64,000 nucleotides of DNA from the NCBI RefSeq assembly GCF_030269925.1, contig NC_085126.1, positions 7,194,501-7,258,500 of the forward strand, read 5' to 3'. The stretch's first letter is position 1. The number at the start of each line of letters is the position of its first letter. This stretch comes from Bombyx mori (lineage: Eukaryota; Arthropoda; Insecta; Lepidoptera; Bombycidae). Positions 1 through 10,497 of this stretch are shown piece after piece. The position numbers were made by a program, and so were the translations under genes. Below the pieces are notes generated by a model. It ran no database searches and was not told the DNA's origin. It was given only the letters and a program-made list of their open reading frames with translations.

Positions 1-560
1 AGTGCGAGCGATAATACTGGTATTTGTAATCTAGTATATACTGCAAATAAAATAGCTGTATAATCAGTGTATTTAATTGAAATAATAATGATGACACAAC
101 GTAATTTTATTGCACGTTTATCAACATATTAAATGTAGATACTTACTCGTAAAAGTTTACAAACATGTTTTATCGTATTGTGGAAAATTCTTGCGAATAC
201 ATTTTTAAGAATCCATGATAAAAATACAAAGTTTCGTGCCAGGTCAATTTTGTAATAATACGTTATATAATATAGGTACAGAAATAATAAGCTCCTTTAT
301 TACAGCACAGCTACAAATAATAAATCTCGACATATTTTTTTAGGCCGGAATAATAATACCAATGTAAACAATATTTTAAATTAAAGAACTTCGATCAATA
401 TTGATCGAAGCTATAGAACGAACATTTATGGATAAGTTTCCTAAAAATACCTGAATAAACTAAACAACACCAGCTGAGAAATGTATATACTTAGGTACCT
501 CAATGATGTTATAGTATAAAGTTTTACTATAGGTAGAGGTACTAGAGGTACCTATATAAA
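1..560. other. AT-rich spacer, nothing recognised
   Basis: No long frame, splice-flanked exon or repeat shared with the rest of the window was seen. Confidence 0.5.
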
Positions 561-569
561 ATTAGTGAT

Positions 570-770
570 TTCGTAACCCATATACACAACCCGCTGAGTT
601 TCTCCCCAGATCTCCTCAGTGGCTCGCGATTCCGATCCGGTCTTAGATTCAGCGAAGCACTGCTCTTGCTAGGGATAGTGTAAGCAAATCCTCTCCGATT
701 GAGCCCGTGAGCTCACCTACCCCCGTCTGCCAAAAGCTGGAATAGCCGCTGGCTAGGATAGATCTCGTAT
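570..770 (+). repeat. Family B repeat, partial
   Basis: CCGCTGAGTTTCTCCCCAGA, GATTCCGATCCGGTCTTAGA, GAGCCCGTGAGCTCACCTAC. The tail part is diverged. Confidence 0.7.
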
Positions 771-1169
771 TGACGCAGATGTGCAAATGTTTTTTTTAAA
801 ATAGATTTTAATGAAAAAGTAAACATATTTGATTAATTCAACAAAATCTAACAAAATTACTAATCTTACGGCCGCGGTCAACAGAATTTCTTACGCGAGT
901 TTTAACTTTATATCAAGGACATTAAAATGTTTTTTGTAATGCTTTTGTAGGCAAGTGAGCCTACTTCTTATCTGATATTAGATTATTGCCATCTTGAGGC
1001 ATGAGGCTTAAGTCTCATTTGTTTAACATAATGTGTATCCTACCTTTTTAAGTGTTTAATCTATGTTTCTAACCTAAACATATTACTGTTTCGCGGTAAA
1101 AATAGTTAAGGTGGTGCTATCTATCGATGAAAAGACGAATTACAACTAGTTTTTTTTTCATATCTACTG

Positions 1170-1255
1170 CCATTAACCTCGGGGGGTTATTCTGGCTTCG
1201 ATAAATGTGTAGGCGAGCTCACGCGACTCAGCCTGGGGGAATTCGCTAACACCCG
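1170..1255 (-). repeat. Family B tail fragment
   Basis: CTCGGGGGGTTATTCTGGCT to GGAATTCGCTAACACC, in reverse. A further family B scrap (CGCGACCCACTGAGAAGAAA) lies at 1545-1610. Confidence 0.55.
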
Positions 1256-1271
1256 CAAAATTGTAATTTGC

Positions 1272-1522
1272 GTAATTACTGGTGGTAGGATCACTTGTGA
1301 GTTTGCACGGGTAGGTAACACGACCCTGCCTATTTCTGCAGTAAAGCAATAATGCCTTTCAGTTGAAGGGTGGGGCAGCCTTTGTATCTATACTGAGACC
1401 TTAGAACTCATATCTCAAGATGGGTGGCGACATTTACGTTGTAGATGTCTATGGGCTCCAGTAACCACTTAACACCAGGTGGGCTGTGAACTCGTCCACT
1501 AATCTATGCAATAATAAAAAAA
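1272..1522 (+). repeat. Family A repeat
   Basis: TTACTGGTGGTAGGATCACT start, CTGTGAACTCGTCCACTAAT end and A-rich tail. Near full length. Confidence 0.8.
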
Positions 1523-2304
1523 ACACTGACTCTATCAAGATCTTTGCTGAATCCACAACCAGATCACAACCGCGACCCACTGAGAAGAAACGGCGAGAGA
1601 CCCAGTAAGTTTTAAGAGAAGTAAAAAAAACTATGGGAATCTAAATTACGACCATACGAAGAACTAAATATCAAACGTTAAATGTCAGCAGAATTGTTAT
1701 TGGAACAAGTAATCTTAATAGCATTCCGCATTCCACGGCGACCTGTTCTGGAGGTGTGTCGAACCGGATTTCTGTATACCTACTTGTTGTAAAATATGCG
1801 TTTTTGGTGTCGAAATACGTTACAAGGTTACATGACGGGCCGCCGCCGACATAGACGCTCAATCTCACGGACATGTTGACGATAACGCGTTAATATTTAC
1901 CGAATAGTCGAATTATATTTGAGTATTTTATTTAAATTAATTAAAAGTGGACTAGACCTAAGTTATTTTTTTTTTGTGGCGAATGCTGGAAACTAAACCA
2001 ATAATGACATTAGGTTTTTTTTACCGTCGCCATCTTTCTTTTTCATCTAGACAATGCAGTTATTTTTGGGTTTTTGTTTTTCACTATCGATCGACAAGCT
2101 TTATTATAGTTTTACGTATTGCTGTCAATGATTTATTTTTTGTAAATAGTCTCCAATTTACTTCGAAAAATATTTATATTTCATTAACATTGTCCCCTGT
2201 GTTTGTCGTTTTTTTTTATTGTTCTTGTATAGAGGCCGTGAGGTAATAGGCGGGGCGTGTCGGAGTAATATCGAAAACAATCTACTACTGCTCAGCAAGC
2301 TTCT

Positions 2305-2532
2305 GTAACTACTGGTGGTAGGACGTCTTGTGAATCCGCACGGGTAGGTACCACCGCCCTGCCTATTTCTGCCGTGAAGCAGTAATGCGTTTCGGTTTGA
2401 AGGGCGGGGCAGCCGTTGTACTGTAAAAACTGAGACTTAGACCTGAGATCTCAAAGCTGTATATATATTTGTTGATGTACTTCTATAACCACTAAGCACC
2501 AGACTCGGAGTTCGCTAATCTAATAAATAAAA
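2305..2532 (+). repeat. Family A repeat
   Basis: CTACTGGTGGTAGGACGTCT start. The end is diverged (ACTCGGAGTTCGCTAATCTA, ATAAATAAAAA). Confidence 0.75.
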
Positions 2533-2564
2533 ACCGTCCAACGCAGCCTGGTACCAGCATTGCG

Positions 2565-2857
2565 GATCCTCCCGATCCACTAACGGTGCTTTTAGGTACC
2601 TCAAGCACCGGTCATCGATCTCGTCGAACCCGTCGCTTGCTACGAACGGCTCGACGAGTAAATTAACCCACAGACGCAGTCCACCGAGTTTCTCGCCGGA
2701 TTTTCTCAGTGGGTCGCGTTTCCGATCCGGCGGCCATTCCTACAAAGCACTGCTCTTGCTAGGGCTAGTGTTAGCAACGTCGTCAGGTTAGAGCCCCGTG
2801 ACCTACTCGTTCTGTGAATCTAGTATACCCCTCGAGGTCACTAGAATAGGAAGGAAA
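2565..2857 (+). repeat. Family B repeat, near full length
   Basis: GCGGATCCTCCCGATCCACT start, CGCCGGATTTTCTCAGTGGG centre, tail ending AGAATAGGAAGGAAAA. Confidence 0.8.
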
Positions 2858-2892
2858 ATATAGACAGCCTGGGGGCAAGGGGACCTGGCAAT

Positions 2893-3463
2893 CAGTGGCG
2901 GATTTACCCTAAGGCCCTGTAGGCCCGGGACTAGGACGGCCAGATTTAGGGGCGGCTCCAATCGTGTCAAAAAACTTATTATAACGTATGGCGGGCGGAC
3001 TGCACTGCATGGTGCAATCTATACCGCATCCTTAAATACTCTATTATCATCTCAGCTATTATTATTATTATTTATCATACTAAACTTATGGTTACTTTTA
3101 CCCACACTTCCCACCCGCACTTGCGATAACAAGTAGCTCCGTACAAATTAATTGTGTTTAATTAGATATTCAAATATTTACACGCAATTAAGTGTTGAAA
3201 GTTGATAACACTCGTGTAAAAGTTATCATAACCAAGTATGCCAAGTTGGCAGAGTATGTTAGAGCAAATAACTAGTTGTAACAACTTATGTATGTACCAT
3301 ATTCTTTGCAAATAAAACCATATTTTGTTCCTAAATTTCTAAATCTATTTAAATTAAAGTTGGCAATAGAGTAATTTCATTATGTAGTCTATATGGTGGA
3401 TGCTGAGAAAGGGGCGGCTGATGGCTTGGGCCTAAGGCGGCCGAGATTGCAAATCCGCTACTG
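2893..3463. mobile_element. 571-bp hAT-type non-autonomous element
   Basis: Ends CAGTGGCGGATTTAC and (reversed) CAGTAGCGGATTTGC, a 15-bp inverted repeat with two mismatches. GGGCC.TA blocks lie just inside. Flanks are CTGGCAAT (2885-2892) and CCGGCAAT (3464-3471), an 8-bp target duplication with one mismatch as expected for hAT. No transposase is present inside; the interior is AT-rich. Confidence 0.8.
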
Positions 3464-4014
3464 CCGGCAATACAAAATCAATTTCTCCCCGCTACCCGCG
3501 TCCCAATTACTTTTTTTTATTTATTTATTTACGGCCAATGGTTACAAGACCTTATAGCCTATCTTAAATTCGTCTCAATTACTCGTAGACCGTGTTGCCA
3601 GCCCACAATCAGTTACTATAACTTAGGCTATTTCTGCGCTATTACACGTTATGGTTTTGTTGTGTACAAACATTCATGTGAGTCGTGTTTACACTCTACA
3701 ACGTGAGCTATGATGAAACGGGCGTGTACGACCGCGCCTCCGATCTATCAACCTTTGACACATCGTTATCAGCTGTTATCATTAACGTTGCAATAATAAA
3801 TATATTTATCGCGTCACGTATGTACTGCTAATCTACAAGGAGCTGTGCGTCATTTTTTTGTTTTCTTTTTGTTTTAAATTTTTATTTTTAAATTTTTACG
3901 ATAACTTCAGCTGTATCAGGCGCGAGTCTGATATAACCGGTTCGATCTAATTTTCTGAACACCTAAAAAGGTAACACGTTGAATGAATATTATATTTTGT
4001 TTTAAAATGAAACC

Positions 4015-4115
4015 ACTTTTTAATGCGCTTTTATTAGCTTCAGACGTATGTATGTTAGTATGTAACGGAATCTTTGAACATGATTTTGACCCCCTTCAAA
4101 AGGTCGGATTAAGTC
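4015..4115. repeat. Interspersed repeat fragment
   Basis: GCGCTTTTATTAGCTTCAGA to TTTTGACCCCCTTCAAAAGG is found in reverse at 27270-27345, with a weaker relative near 25845. Confidence 0.55.
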
Positions 4116-4204
4116 GAAATTTGGGGAAAAAAAATAAAAAAAAGAAATTGAGAAAATTGAAATATTGTCCATCTTCAATTGACTTTTGCGGAGACTACTC
4201 AACG

Positions 4205-4265
4205 GTAAGCAACCACTTGGCTTGTACCCCAGGCATTGCTGACGCTCATCCTCGACGGTAACCAC
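4205..4265 (+). repeat. LINE-L 3' fragment
   Basis: CTTGGCTTGTACCCCAGGCA then TTGCTGACGCTCATCCTCGA and CGGTAACCACTGAG match the LINE-L 3' end. Confidence 0.6.
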
Positions 4266-4361
4266 TGAGATAACTCATCAACTACCACTATTCGAAATGG
4301 TATGAACCGCGTAAAGTCTCGCGTTTCATTCATCATCAGCACTATCAGTCTTCTCTTTTTT

Positions 4362-4870
4362 TTATTACCCTTGTAGGCAAACGAGCATAAGGCCCACCTG
4401 ATGGTGAGAGGTTACCGTTGCCCATGGACTTCAGCAATGCCAGGGGCAGAGCCAAGCCGCTGCCTACCATTAAGTACTCTCCGCAAGCCTTGTTTTGTTT
4501 GAAGAAGGATAAGTCATAGCGCTCGGGAAACACCGTGGAGGGGAGCTCATTCCAAAGCCGGATGGTACGTGGCAAAAAAGATCTCTGGAAACGCACTGTC
4601 GATGAACGCAGTGGCTCCAGGTAGTATGGATGAACTCTCCGGTGGCGGGAGGTGCGATAGTAAAAACGAGATGATGGAATCATCTCAAATAATTCCTCAG
4701 AGCAATCATTCCTCTTCCTTCGACCCTCCATTAATAAACAATCTAGATATAACTCACTTACCTCTTCGTAACGCTCTTTATAAAAAACACCATCTTGAAA
4801 AGCCTCGTGCAATTTTCGTTGTTCTGTAACAATGTATTTTGAAGTTGTTATCGAAGAGTAGAAAAACAAT
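4362..4870 (-). mobile_element. LINE-L 3' fragment (reverse transcriptase C-terminus)
   Basis: The - strand frame reads ...EELFEMIPSSRFYYRTSRHR, VHPYYLEPL, RFQRSFLPRTIRLWNELPST then VFPERYDLSFFK, typical of the C-terminal end of CR1/Jockey-group LINE proteins. It ends in an A-tail (seen as TTTTTTTATTACC at 4356). The frame is open for 174 codons, but no catalytic domain remains. Confidence 0.8.
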
Positions 4871-5072
4871 TCAATTTTATATTTATTGGTGAATAAGCTT
4901 ACGGATTAACTGAGCTCCAAAAACCTGCAGGAGCTCATAGATATTGCAACGTATACGGATGTCCTATATTAATAATGTCCTCGTTAATAATATTATGTTA
5001 AGTAGTGTAATTGTTTGATTGTATATTGTGAATAAAATTATTTCCTTACATTATAAGTTAGATTTCTCGATT

Positions 5073-5311
5073 TATTGATTTCTCCACTATTTAATGGATG
5101 TTATTATGTATAATAACATCCATTAAATAGTTTATATTATTTTATATATTTATATATTTAGTTGAGAAGGTTTATATGTATATAATAAACCTTCCTCTTC
5201 AATCACTCTGTCTATTAAAAAAACCGCATCAAAATCCGTTGCGTTGTTTTAAAGATTTAAGCATACATAGGGATATAGGGACAGAGAAAGCGACTTTGTT
5301 TTATACTATGT
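5073..5311 (-). mobile_element. Partial D-type Helitron with internal palindrome
   Basis: Contains TTCTCCACTATTTAATGGAT and ACCTTCCTCTTCAATCACTC from the D type but lacks the CTAG end. ATTTAATGGATGTTATTA at 5091 is followed at once by its exact reverse, giving a perfect 18-bp hairpin stem with a 4-base loop. Confidence 0.65.
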
Positions 5312-5705
5312 TGTACGTTTTGAATGTATCCAATTGTATTGAATTAATAAAATCTAGCCTAAATAAGCTGTGTATTTTATATTACGAATTATCTATTATA
5401 AATTTTCATAAATTTATGTAACATTAGAAATATTTTGGTAAACAGCTGCAGACTTCAGATACCTAGGATCGAGAGAGAGAGAAAACATTATGTTGGCTAG
5501 AATTTATAGGTAATATTGTATACAGGATTTTTTTTTCCCTACCTATTCTAGTAACCTCCAAGGGTTATTCTAGATTCGCCGAACTTGGGCAGTAATGTCA
5601 GGACAATTTCAACATTACATAAACTGCTGTCATGGTGTTTGCAACACTGTTAAAATGTCGGGATATCAATTTTGAATAACAATAGATTAAAAAAGCTTAC
5701 ACATT

Positions 5706-5990
5706 TTTTTTTATTGCTTAGATGGATGGACGAGCTCACAGCCCACCTGGTGTTAAGTGGTTACTCGAGCCCATAGACATCTACAACGTAAATGCGCCAC
5801 CCACCTCGAGATACAAGTTCTAAGGTCTCAAGTATAGTTACAACGGCTACCCCACCCTTCGAACCGAAACGCATTGCTGCTTCACGGCGGAAATAGGCGG
5901 AGTGGTGGTACCTACCCGTGCGGACTCCCAAGAGGTCCTACCACCAGTACCAAGAGGTCCTACCACCAGTCCAAGAGGTCCTACCACCAT
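5706..5990 (-). repeat. Family A repeat with a triplicated 5' end
   Basis: A-tail side at 5706. At the other end the unit CCAAGAGGTCCTACCACCA is repeated three times in a row (5928-5990). Confidence 0.8.
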
Positions 5991-6257
5991 TTAGTAATAT
6001 AAGTATTACCGAAGCATGTATTCTAAATAATTGCTTACAAACGCTATTATATTGACTAGACTTGTCTACACGTGGAAAGTGGCATATCAGGTGATTTCAT
6101 GCGTATTTTTTATTATTATTTCGAAAGACTTTGATATCGTTTCTATATTGTGAAACACACTTATAATGCTTTGTTGGATATTATTGATTGGATCTAGTGT
6201 AGTAATGCAATACGTCTAATGTATTTATTACTTCTATATAAATTTGCATTTGATAAA

Positions 6258-6534
6258 TGAGTCGACTATTATCAAAGCCGGCAATCTGACTTTTGGACAA
6301 TGATTGGTAAATCAGAAAAACGAATTATTGACTTTGTATTCCATTGGCAGTCACAAAACTCTTCGGAACGACATCTTAGATAAATAACAGGTTAAGTATT
6401 AACCTTTATTTAATGCAGGTTTTGAACCGTATTCTTTGAAGGAGACGATTATATTCAAATCAATCTGTATTGACATATCAATAATTTTTTTTTGTCCAAA
6501 TGCACAGATTGCCACCTTTGATAATAGACGACTC
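6258..6534 (+). repeat. MITE-Q copy 1 (277 bp)
   Basis: Inverted ends TGAGTCGACTATTATCAAAG and (reversed) TGAGTCGTCTATTATCAAAG, extending over about 43 bases with mismatches. Nearly identical to the reversed copy at 56587-56864. Confidence 0.8.
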
Positions 6535-6765
6535 AAATACAATGTTTGCAAATTACCTAATCTAACTTTTAGGTTATGTAATAACGAAGCGTCAGAGATA
6601 TCGGAATTAAGATGTCTTATTATTAAGATAGATTACGTTTTGGGCTTGTTTAACTTTGATAAATTTGTTTATATTGAATTCTGGGAAGCAATTTTTTTTT
6701 AAAGTGAACGTTTTATGCTTTAGTTATCTGAGGAAGTAAATCAATGGATCGCCCTAAACACGTCA

Positions 6766-7058
6766 TTACGGATTCTCCCGATCCATTAACGGTGCTTTTA
6801 GGTACCTCAAGCACTGGTCACCGCCCTCGTCGAACCCGTCGCTTACGACGAAGGGCTCGGCAAGTAAATTAACCCATAGACACAACCCACTGATTTTCTC
6901 GCCGGATCTTCTTAGTGGGTCGCGTTTCCGATTCTGCGAAGCTCTGCTCTTGTTAGGGCCAGTGTTAACAACATCTCTGGTATGAGCCCCGAAAGCTAAC
7001 CTACACGCTAGGATAGAGCTGATATAGCCTCTCAAGGCTATCAGCATAGGTAGGAAAA
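6766..7058 (+). repeat. Family B repeat, near full length
   Basis: GGATTCTCCCGATCCATTAA start, GCCGGATCTTCTTAGTGGGT centre, TATCAGCATAGGTAGGAAAA end. Confidence 0.8.
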
Positions 7059-7407
7059 ACAAACCGGATTTTTGTTTTTTTTATCAATGATTACTCTCGA
7101 CGATAGTGATTGGTTTTTGATGATTTATGATTAGTGTCTATAAATTATTATATCGTTCTGAACCTCTGAGACTAAGAAGAGACTTCGGTTCTCTCAATGC
7201 TTTGTACCGTATGTTCCATTGGGTAGTGCTATGTGGAATTGTTCGAAATTATCCCTTCATCTCCTTTTTACAGTCGAACTTTGGCCATCGGAACAGCTCA
7301 ACCATATTATCTAAAATCGCTGTGTTCATCCTCTATGCGTATTCAAAGATCATTTTTGGTTCGTTCAATTCGGCTTTGGTAAGCCGCGGTGTTTGCCAAG
7401 CGTTATA

Positions 7408-7533
7408 ACATGTCCTTCTTCAAACCAGGCTTGTGGAGAATACACAGCCGGAGCCTGTGGCATGGCCCTGTCTCTGGCTGCTGATGTCCATGACCGACGC
7501 TGACCACTCACCATCAGGTGGGTGGGTATGTTT
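7408..7533 (+). repeat. LINE-L 3' fragment, tail to tail with the next one
   Basis: ATGTCCTTCTTCAAACCAGG to GACCACTCACCATCAGGTGG then a T-rich junction. The next entry begins in the opposite direction a few bases later. Confidence 0.7.
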
Positions 7534-7537
7534 TTTT

Positions 7538-7913
7538 TTTTTTATTGCCGTATTATTGCCCACCTGATGGTGAGTGGTTACCGTCGATCATGGACGTTAG
7601 CAATGCCACAGGCAGAGCCAAGCCGCTGCCTACCGTTTAATACTATCCACAAGCCTCGTTTGAAGAAGGACATGTCATAGCGCTGGGGAAACACCGTGGA
7701 GGGGAGCTCATTCCATAGCCGGATGGTACGTGGCAAAAAAGATCTCTGGAAACGCACTGTGAATGAAAGTAGTGGCTCCAGGTAGTATGGATGAACTCTA
7801 CTCCGGTGGCGGGCGGTGCGATGGTAAAAACGAGATGTCGGTATCATCTCGAGCAATTCCTCAGAGCAATCCCCATGGAACCCCATGTCATTAAAGTTAT
7901 TTCGAGCCGCCAC
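7538..7913 (-). mobile_element. LINE-L 3' fragment (111-codon frame)
   Basis: The - strand reads EELLEMIPTSRFYHRTARHR, SRVHPYYLEPLLSFTVRFQR, SFLPRTIRLWNELPSTVFPQ. 5'-truncated. It joins the MITE-P region to the right. Confidence 0.8.
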
Positions 7914-7944
7914 AAAGTAAACCTACCAAATACCCCAGCATCAT

Positions 7945-8100
7945 CAGCGTGCTAGTTGCGAGTCTTTTAACGTTCTCGATAGCGTAAAAGTTAACTCAAA
8001 TTTGTATGGAGTTGGAACGTTTGCCTACGTTTGCCGCTAGGGACGCTGTTCCAAAGTGCATACATGTTCTTTGAGTTAACTTTTACGCTATCGAGAACGT
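7945..8100 (+). repeat. MITE-P copy 1, left part (split by the Dong LINE)
   Basis: Palindromic repeat. The arm AACGTTCTCGATAGCGTAAA at 7969 recurs inverted at 8079-8100. The tip (TAAAAAACTCGCACTAAACA) is found only beyond the Dong insertion, at about 9250-9275. The centre contains the GCTAGGG.CGCTGTTCCAA block shared by all copies. Confidence 0.8.
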
Positions 8101-8117
8101 TAATAATAATAATAATA

Positions 8118-9195
8118 ATGTACATTCCGCGGAAGTGTGGTGGCCGGGGCCTACTTAGCGCCAAGGTCATGCACAACAGTGGGGTGTGCAGTCTCAGGAA
8201 ATATTTCCTATCGAGGGCTGACAGTGTGATGCACAGAGAGGTCATAGAATGCGACAAAGGACTGACCCCGCTAGCCCTGGCCAGAGACGGGTGGCAATCA
8301 CCGGCGGTACTCAGTACCTCTGACCGTGAGGCCATATGGAAAGGGAAAGAGCTGCACGGACGCTTCTTTCAGGCACTGCATGAGCCCCACGTGGACAAAG
8401 AAGCCTCCGTGCACTGGCTGCGATTCGGTGACCTCTTTGGGGAAACCGAGGGTTTTGTTTGTGCAATACAGGATCAGGTTATCAGGACGAACAACTATAG
8501 GAAGCACATTCTGAGGGATGGGACAGCTGACATCTGTCGATTATGCCGCCGACCGGGTGAATCCCTCAGACATGTCACCTCTGGTTGTTCTATGCTTGCT
8601 AACACTGAGTACTTGCACAGACATAACCAAGCAGCCAGAATACTCCACCAAGAGCTCGCCCTTAAGTATGGCCTCATCGAACAGAGGCTACCGTATTATA
8701 AGTACCAGCCGGACGCTGTACTCGAAAACGACCGTGCCAAGCTCTACTGGGACCGGCCCATCATTACGGATAGGACTATTCTTGCGAATAAGCCTGATAT
8801 CGTGCTGATGGACCAGACGGAGTCTCGGGTATTTCTGGTGGATATCACCATCCCCTACGACGAGAACCTCGTGCGGGCCGAGGCAGATAAAAAGACCAAA
8901 TATTTGGACCTGGCGCACGAGGTGACCGACATGTGGAGGGTGGTATCTACAGAAATAATCCCGGTAGTTGTGTCGGTGAATGGTTTGGTCCCTAAAAGCC
9001 TCTCAAAACATCTCGAGAGGCTTGGTCTCAACAAAAAGTCGGTGGTGGCCCAAATGCAAAAAAGCAGTCTTGCTCGACAATGCCCGTATAGTTCGCCGGT
9101 TTCTCTCCCAATAGTCCCTAACGCTCCGGCCGATTGTTGCCCACCTCGCCGGAGTGTGTCCTGCCGTCTTCCCAGGCGTGGCAGTGTTTAATACA
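8118..9195 (+). mobile_element. 5'-truncated Dong/R4-type LINE in TAA repeats
   Basis: The reading frame is open from 8031 to 9191. The element part starts at about codon 30 (MYIPRKCGG). It carries a zinc knuckle C169, C172, H181, C186 (ICRLCRRPGESLRHVTSGC) and a restriction-like endonuclease with KPD at 254-256, D271 in FLVDITIP and a KTKY at 288-291. This order (CCHC, then KPD...D) is typical of site-selective LINEs of the R2/R4 group. Both ends touch (TAA)n runs (8101-8119 and 9196-9209). Dong, from Bombyx, is known to insert in TAA repeats. The reverse transcriptase domain is missing, so the copy is dead, but the remaining frame is intact and therefore young. Confidence 0.85.
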
Positions 9196-9245
9196 CTATA
9201 ATAATAATAATGTTTTTATTGCAAGTAACCATGACTCATATAAAT

Positions 9246-9275
9246 TGTTAAAAAACTCGCACTAAACACACTGAT
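9246..9275 (+). repeat. MITE-P copy 1, right tip
   Basis: GTTAAAAAACTCGCACTAAA followed by CACACTGA is the missing right end of the MITE that starts at 7945. The 36 bases before it (9210-9245) are either Dong 3' sequence or another small insertion. Confidence 0.7.
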
Positions 9276-9494
9276 TACGCTTGTTCATATCACGAATATT
9301 CATATCGCCATCAATCTCGCAAGATGTAAACACATCGCACCAGGATCTATCTGCCTTTATCAATATCGCGTCTTCAAATGGCATTGATTTTGATGTCGGC
9401 TCATCATTTTATTTTAATCTTATCTAGAGTGGGAGTGAATACTTTTATATGTAGGTATCCATAACATATATTTGACTTTGAAATCTTAATTTTT

Positions 9495-10110
9495 CCACGT
9501 ACCTATCTATGTACAGTAATTCAAATTCAAATTCAAATTCATTTATTTCAATTTAGATGTCAGTATAACACACTTGTTGAATGTCAAAATATAAATAACA
9601 ATGTTAACTCTACCACCGGTTCCAAAAAAAGCCACAGTCCCGAGAAGAACCGGCGAAACAAACGCAGCGGGTTTTTTTTTTTTTTTTTTCTCAAATATAT
9701 ATATATGTATATATTTTTAAATAAGTAAAAATATTTGCAATAAACGAAAAAACAAGTCAAAAAATACAAATAAAAAATAATAATAATAATGAAAATGAAA
9801 AGGCCAGGAGCGAACGCCTCATTCCCACGTAGTGCCATCTAGTAAGTAATCCTTAATTTTATAATATGCCTTGTTGCACAAACGTTCCTTGACAGTTTTC
9901 TTAAATCTATGAACAGGTAGCAATTGTACGTTTTGTGGGATCTTGTTGAAAAGTTGTACACCCAGCCCCCTAAAAGAGTTGCTTATTTTCTTAATTCGAG
10001 CCGCCGGCAACGCAGTAGCGCAGGAGAACATTCACAAAGATGTGGATGCGCTTGGTTGTAGAAAAGAAATGACACCTGCCGAACTAGAGCAATAAGAGCG
10101 AACGTTTTTT
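9495..10110 (-). mobile_element. CR1/Jockey-type LINE 3' end with (AATTTG)n tail
   Basis: The - strand frame reads CATALPAARIKKISNSFRGL, GVQLFNKIPQNVQLLPVHRF, KKTVKERLCNKAYYKIKDYL, like the K.YN.LP.....KFK....L..KAYY C-terminus of such LINEs. The 3' end is the hexamer run ATTCAAATTCAAATTCAAAT at 9519-9542 (read in reverse). A T-rich tract at 9670 and an AT repeat interrupt the 3' UTR. Confidence 0.65.
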
Positions 10111-10149
10111 TTTTTGTTTCAATCAAATATTTGTCGTGTCGTATTATTT

Positions 10150-10497
10150 TTAACCGACTTCAACAAAGGAGGAGATTCTCAATTCGACTATAGTTTTTTA
10201 TGTCTGCTACCTCATAACTTTTGACTGGGTGAATCGATTTTGATTTTATTAGAAAGCTGACGCTTCCCGTGTGGTCCCATTTAGTCCAGTTCTGATAATG
10301 GTATCCATGAGATAACCATAAAAGTCTTAAATTTGCATTAAGTACGTGCGCGACAAATACATAGATGAATAACTCAATATCAATAACTCAACATTACACC
10401 AACCGATTTCGATGATTATTGTTTTTAGTGTATATTAATTTGTTTTGGAATATCTTTTTTTTTATTTTATTGAAGTCGGTTTTTGTTAAAGCATGTC
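10150..10497 (+). repeat. Repeat with AACCGACTTCAA ends, copy 1
   Basis: Starts TTAACCGACTTCAACAAAGG and ends TGAAGTCGGTTTTTGTTAAA, a short inverted end. The interior contains TTTTGACTGGGTGAATCGAT. A reversed second copy lies at 16503-16848. Confidence 0.7.

Noticed and set aside
1974..2246. 90-codon + strand frame
   Set aside because: Phe/Ser/Tyr-rich composition typical of AT-rich noncoding DNA. No homology pattern or splice context.
8031..8117. Taking codon 1 at 8031 as the true start of the 386-codon frame
   Set aside because: The first 29 codons are MITE-P sequence and (TAA)n read as Ile. The protein part belongs to the truncated LINE.
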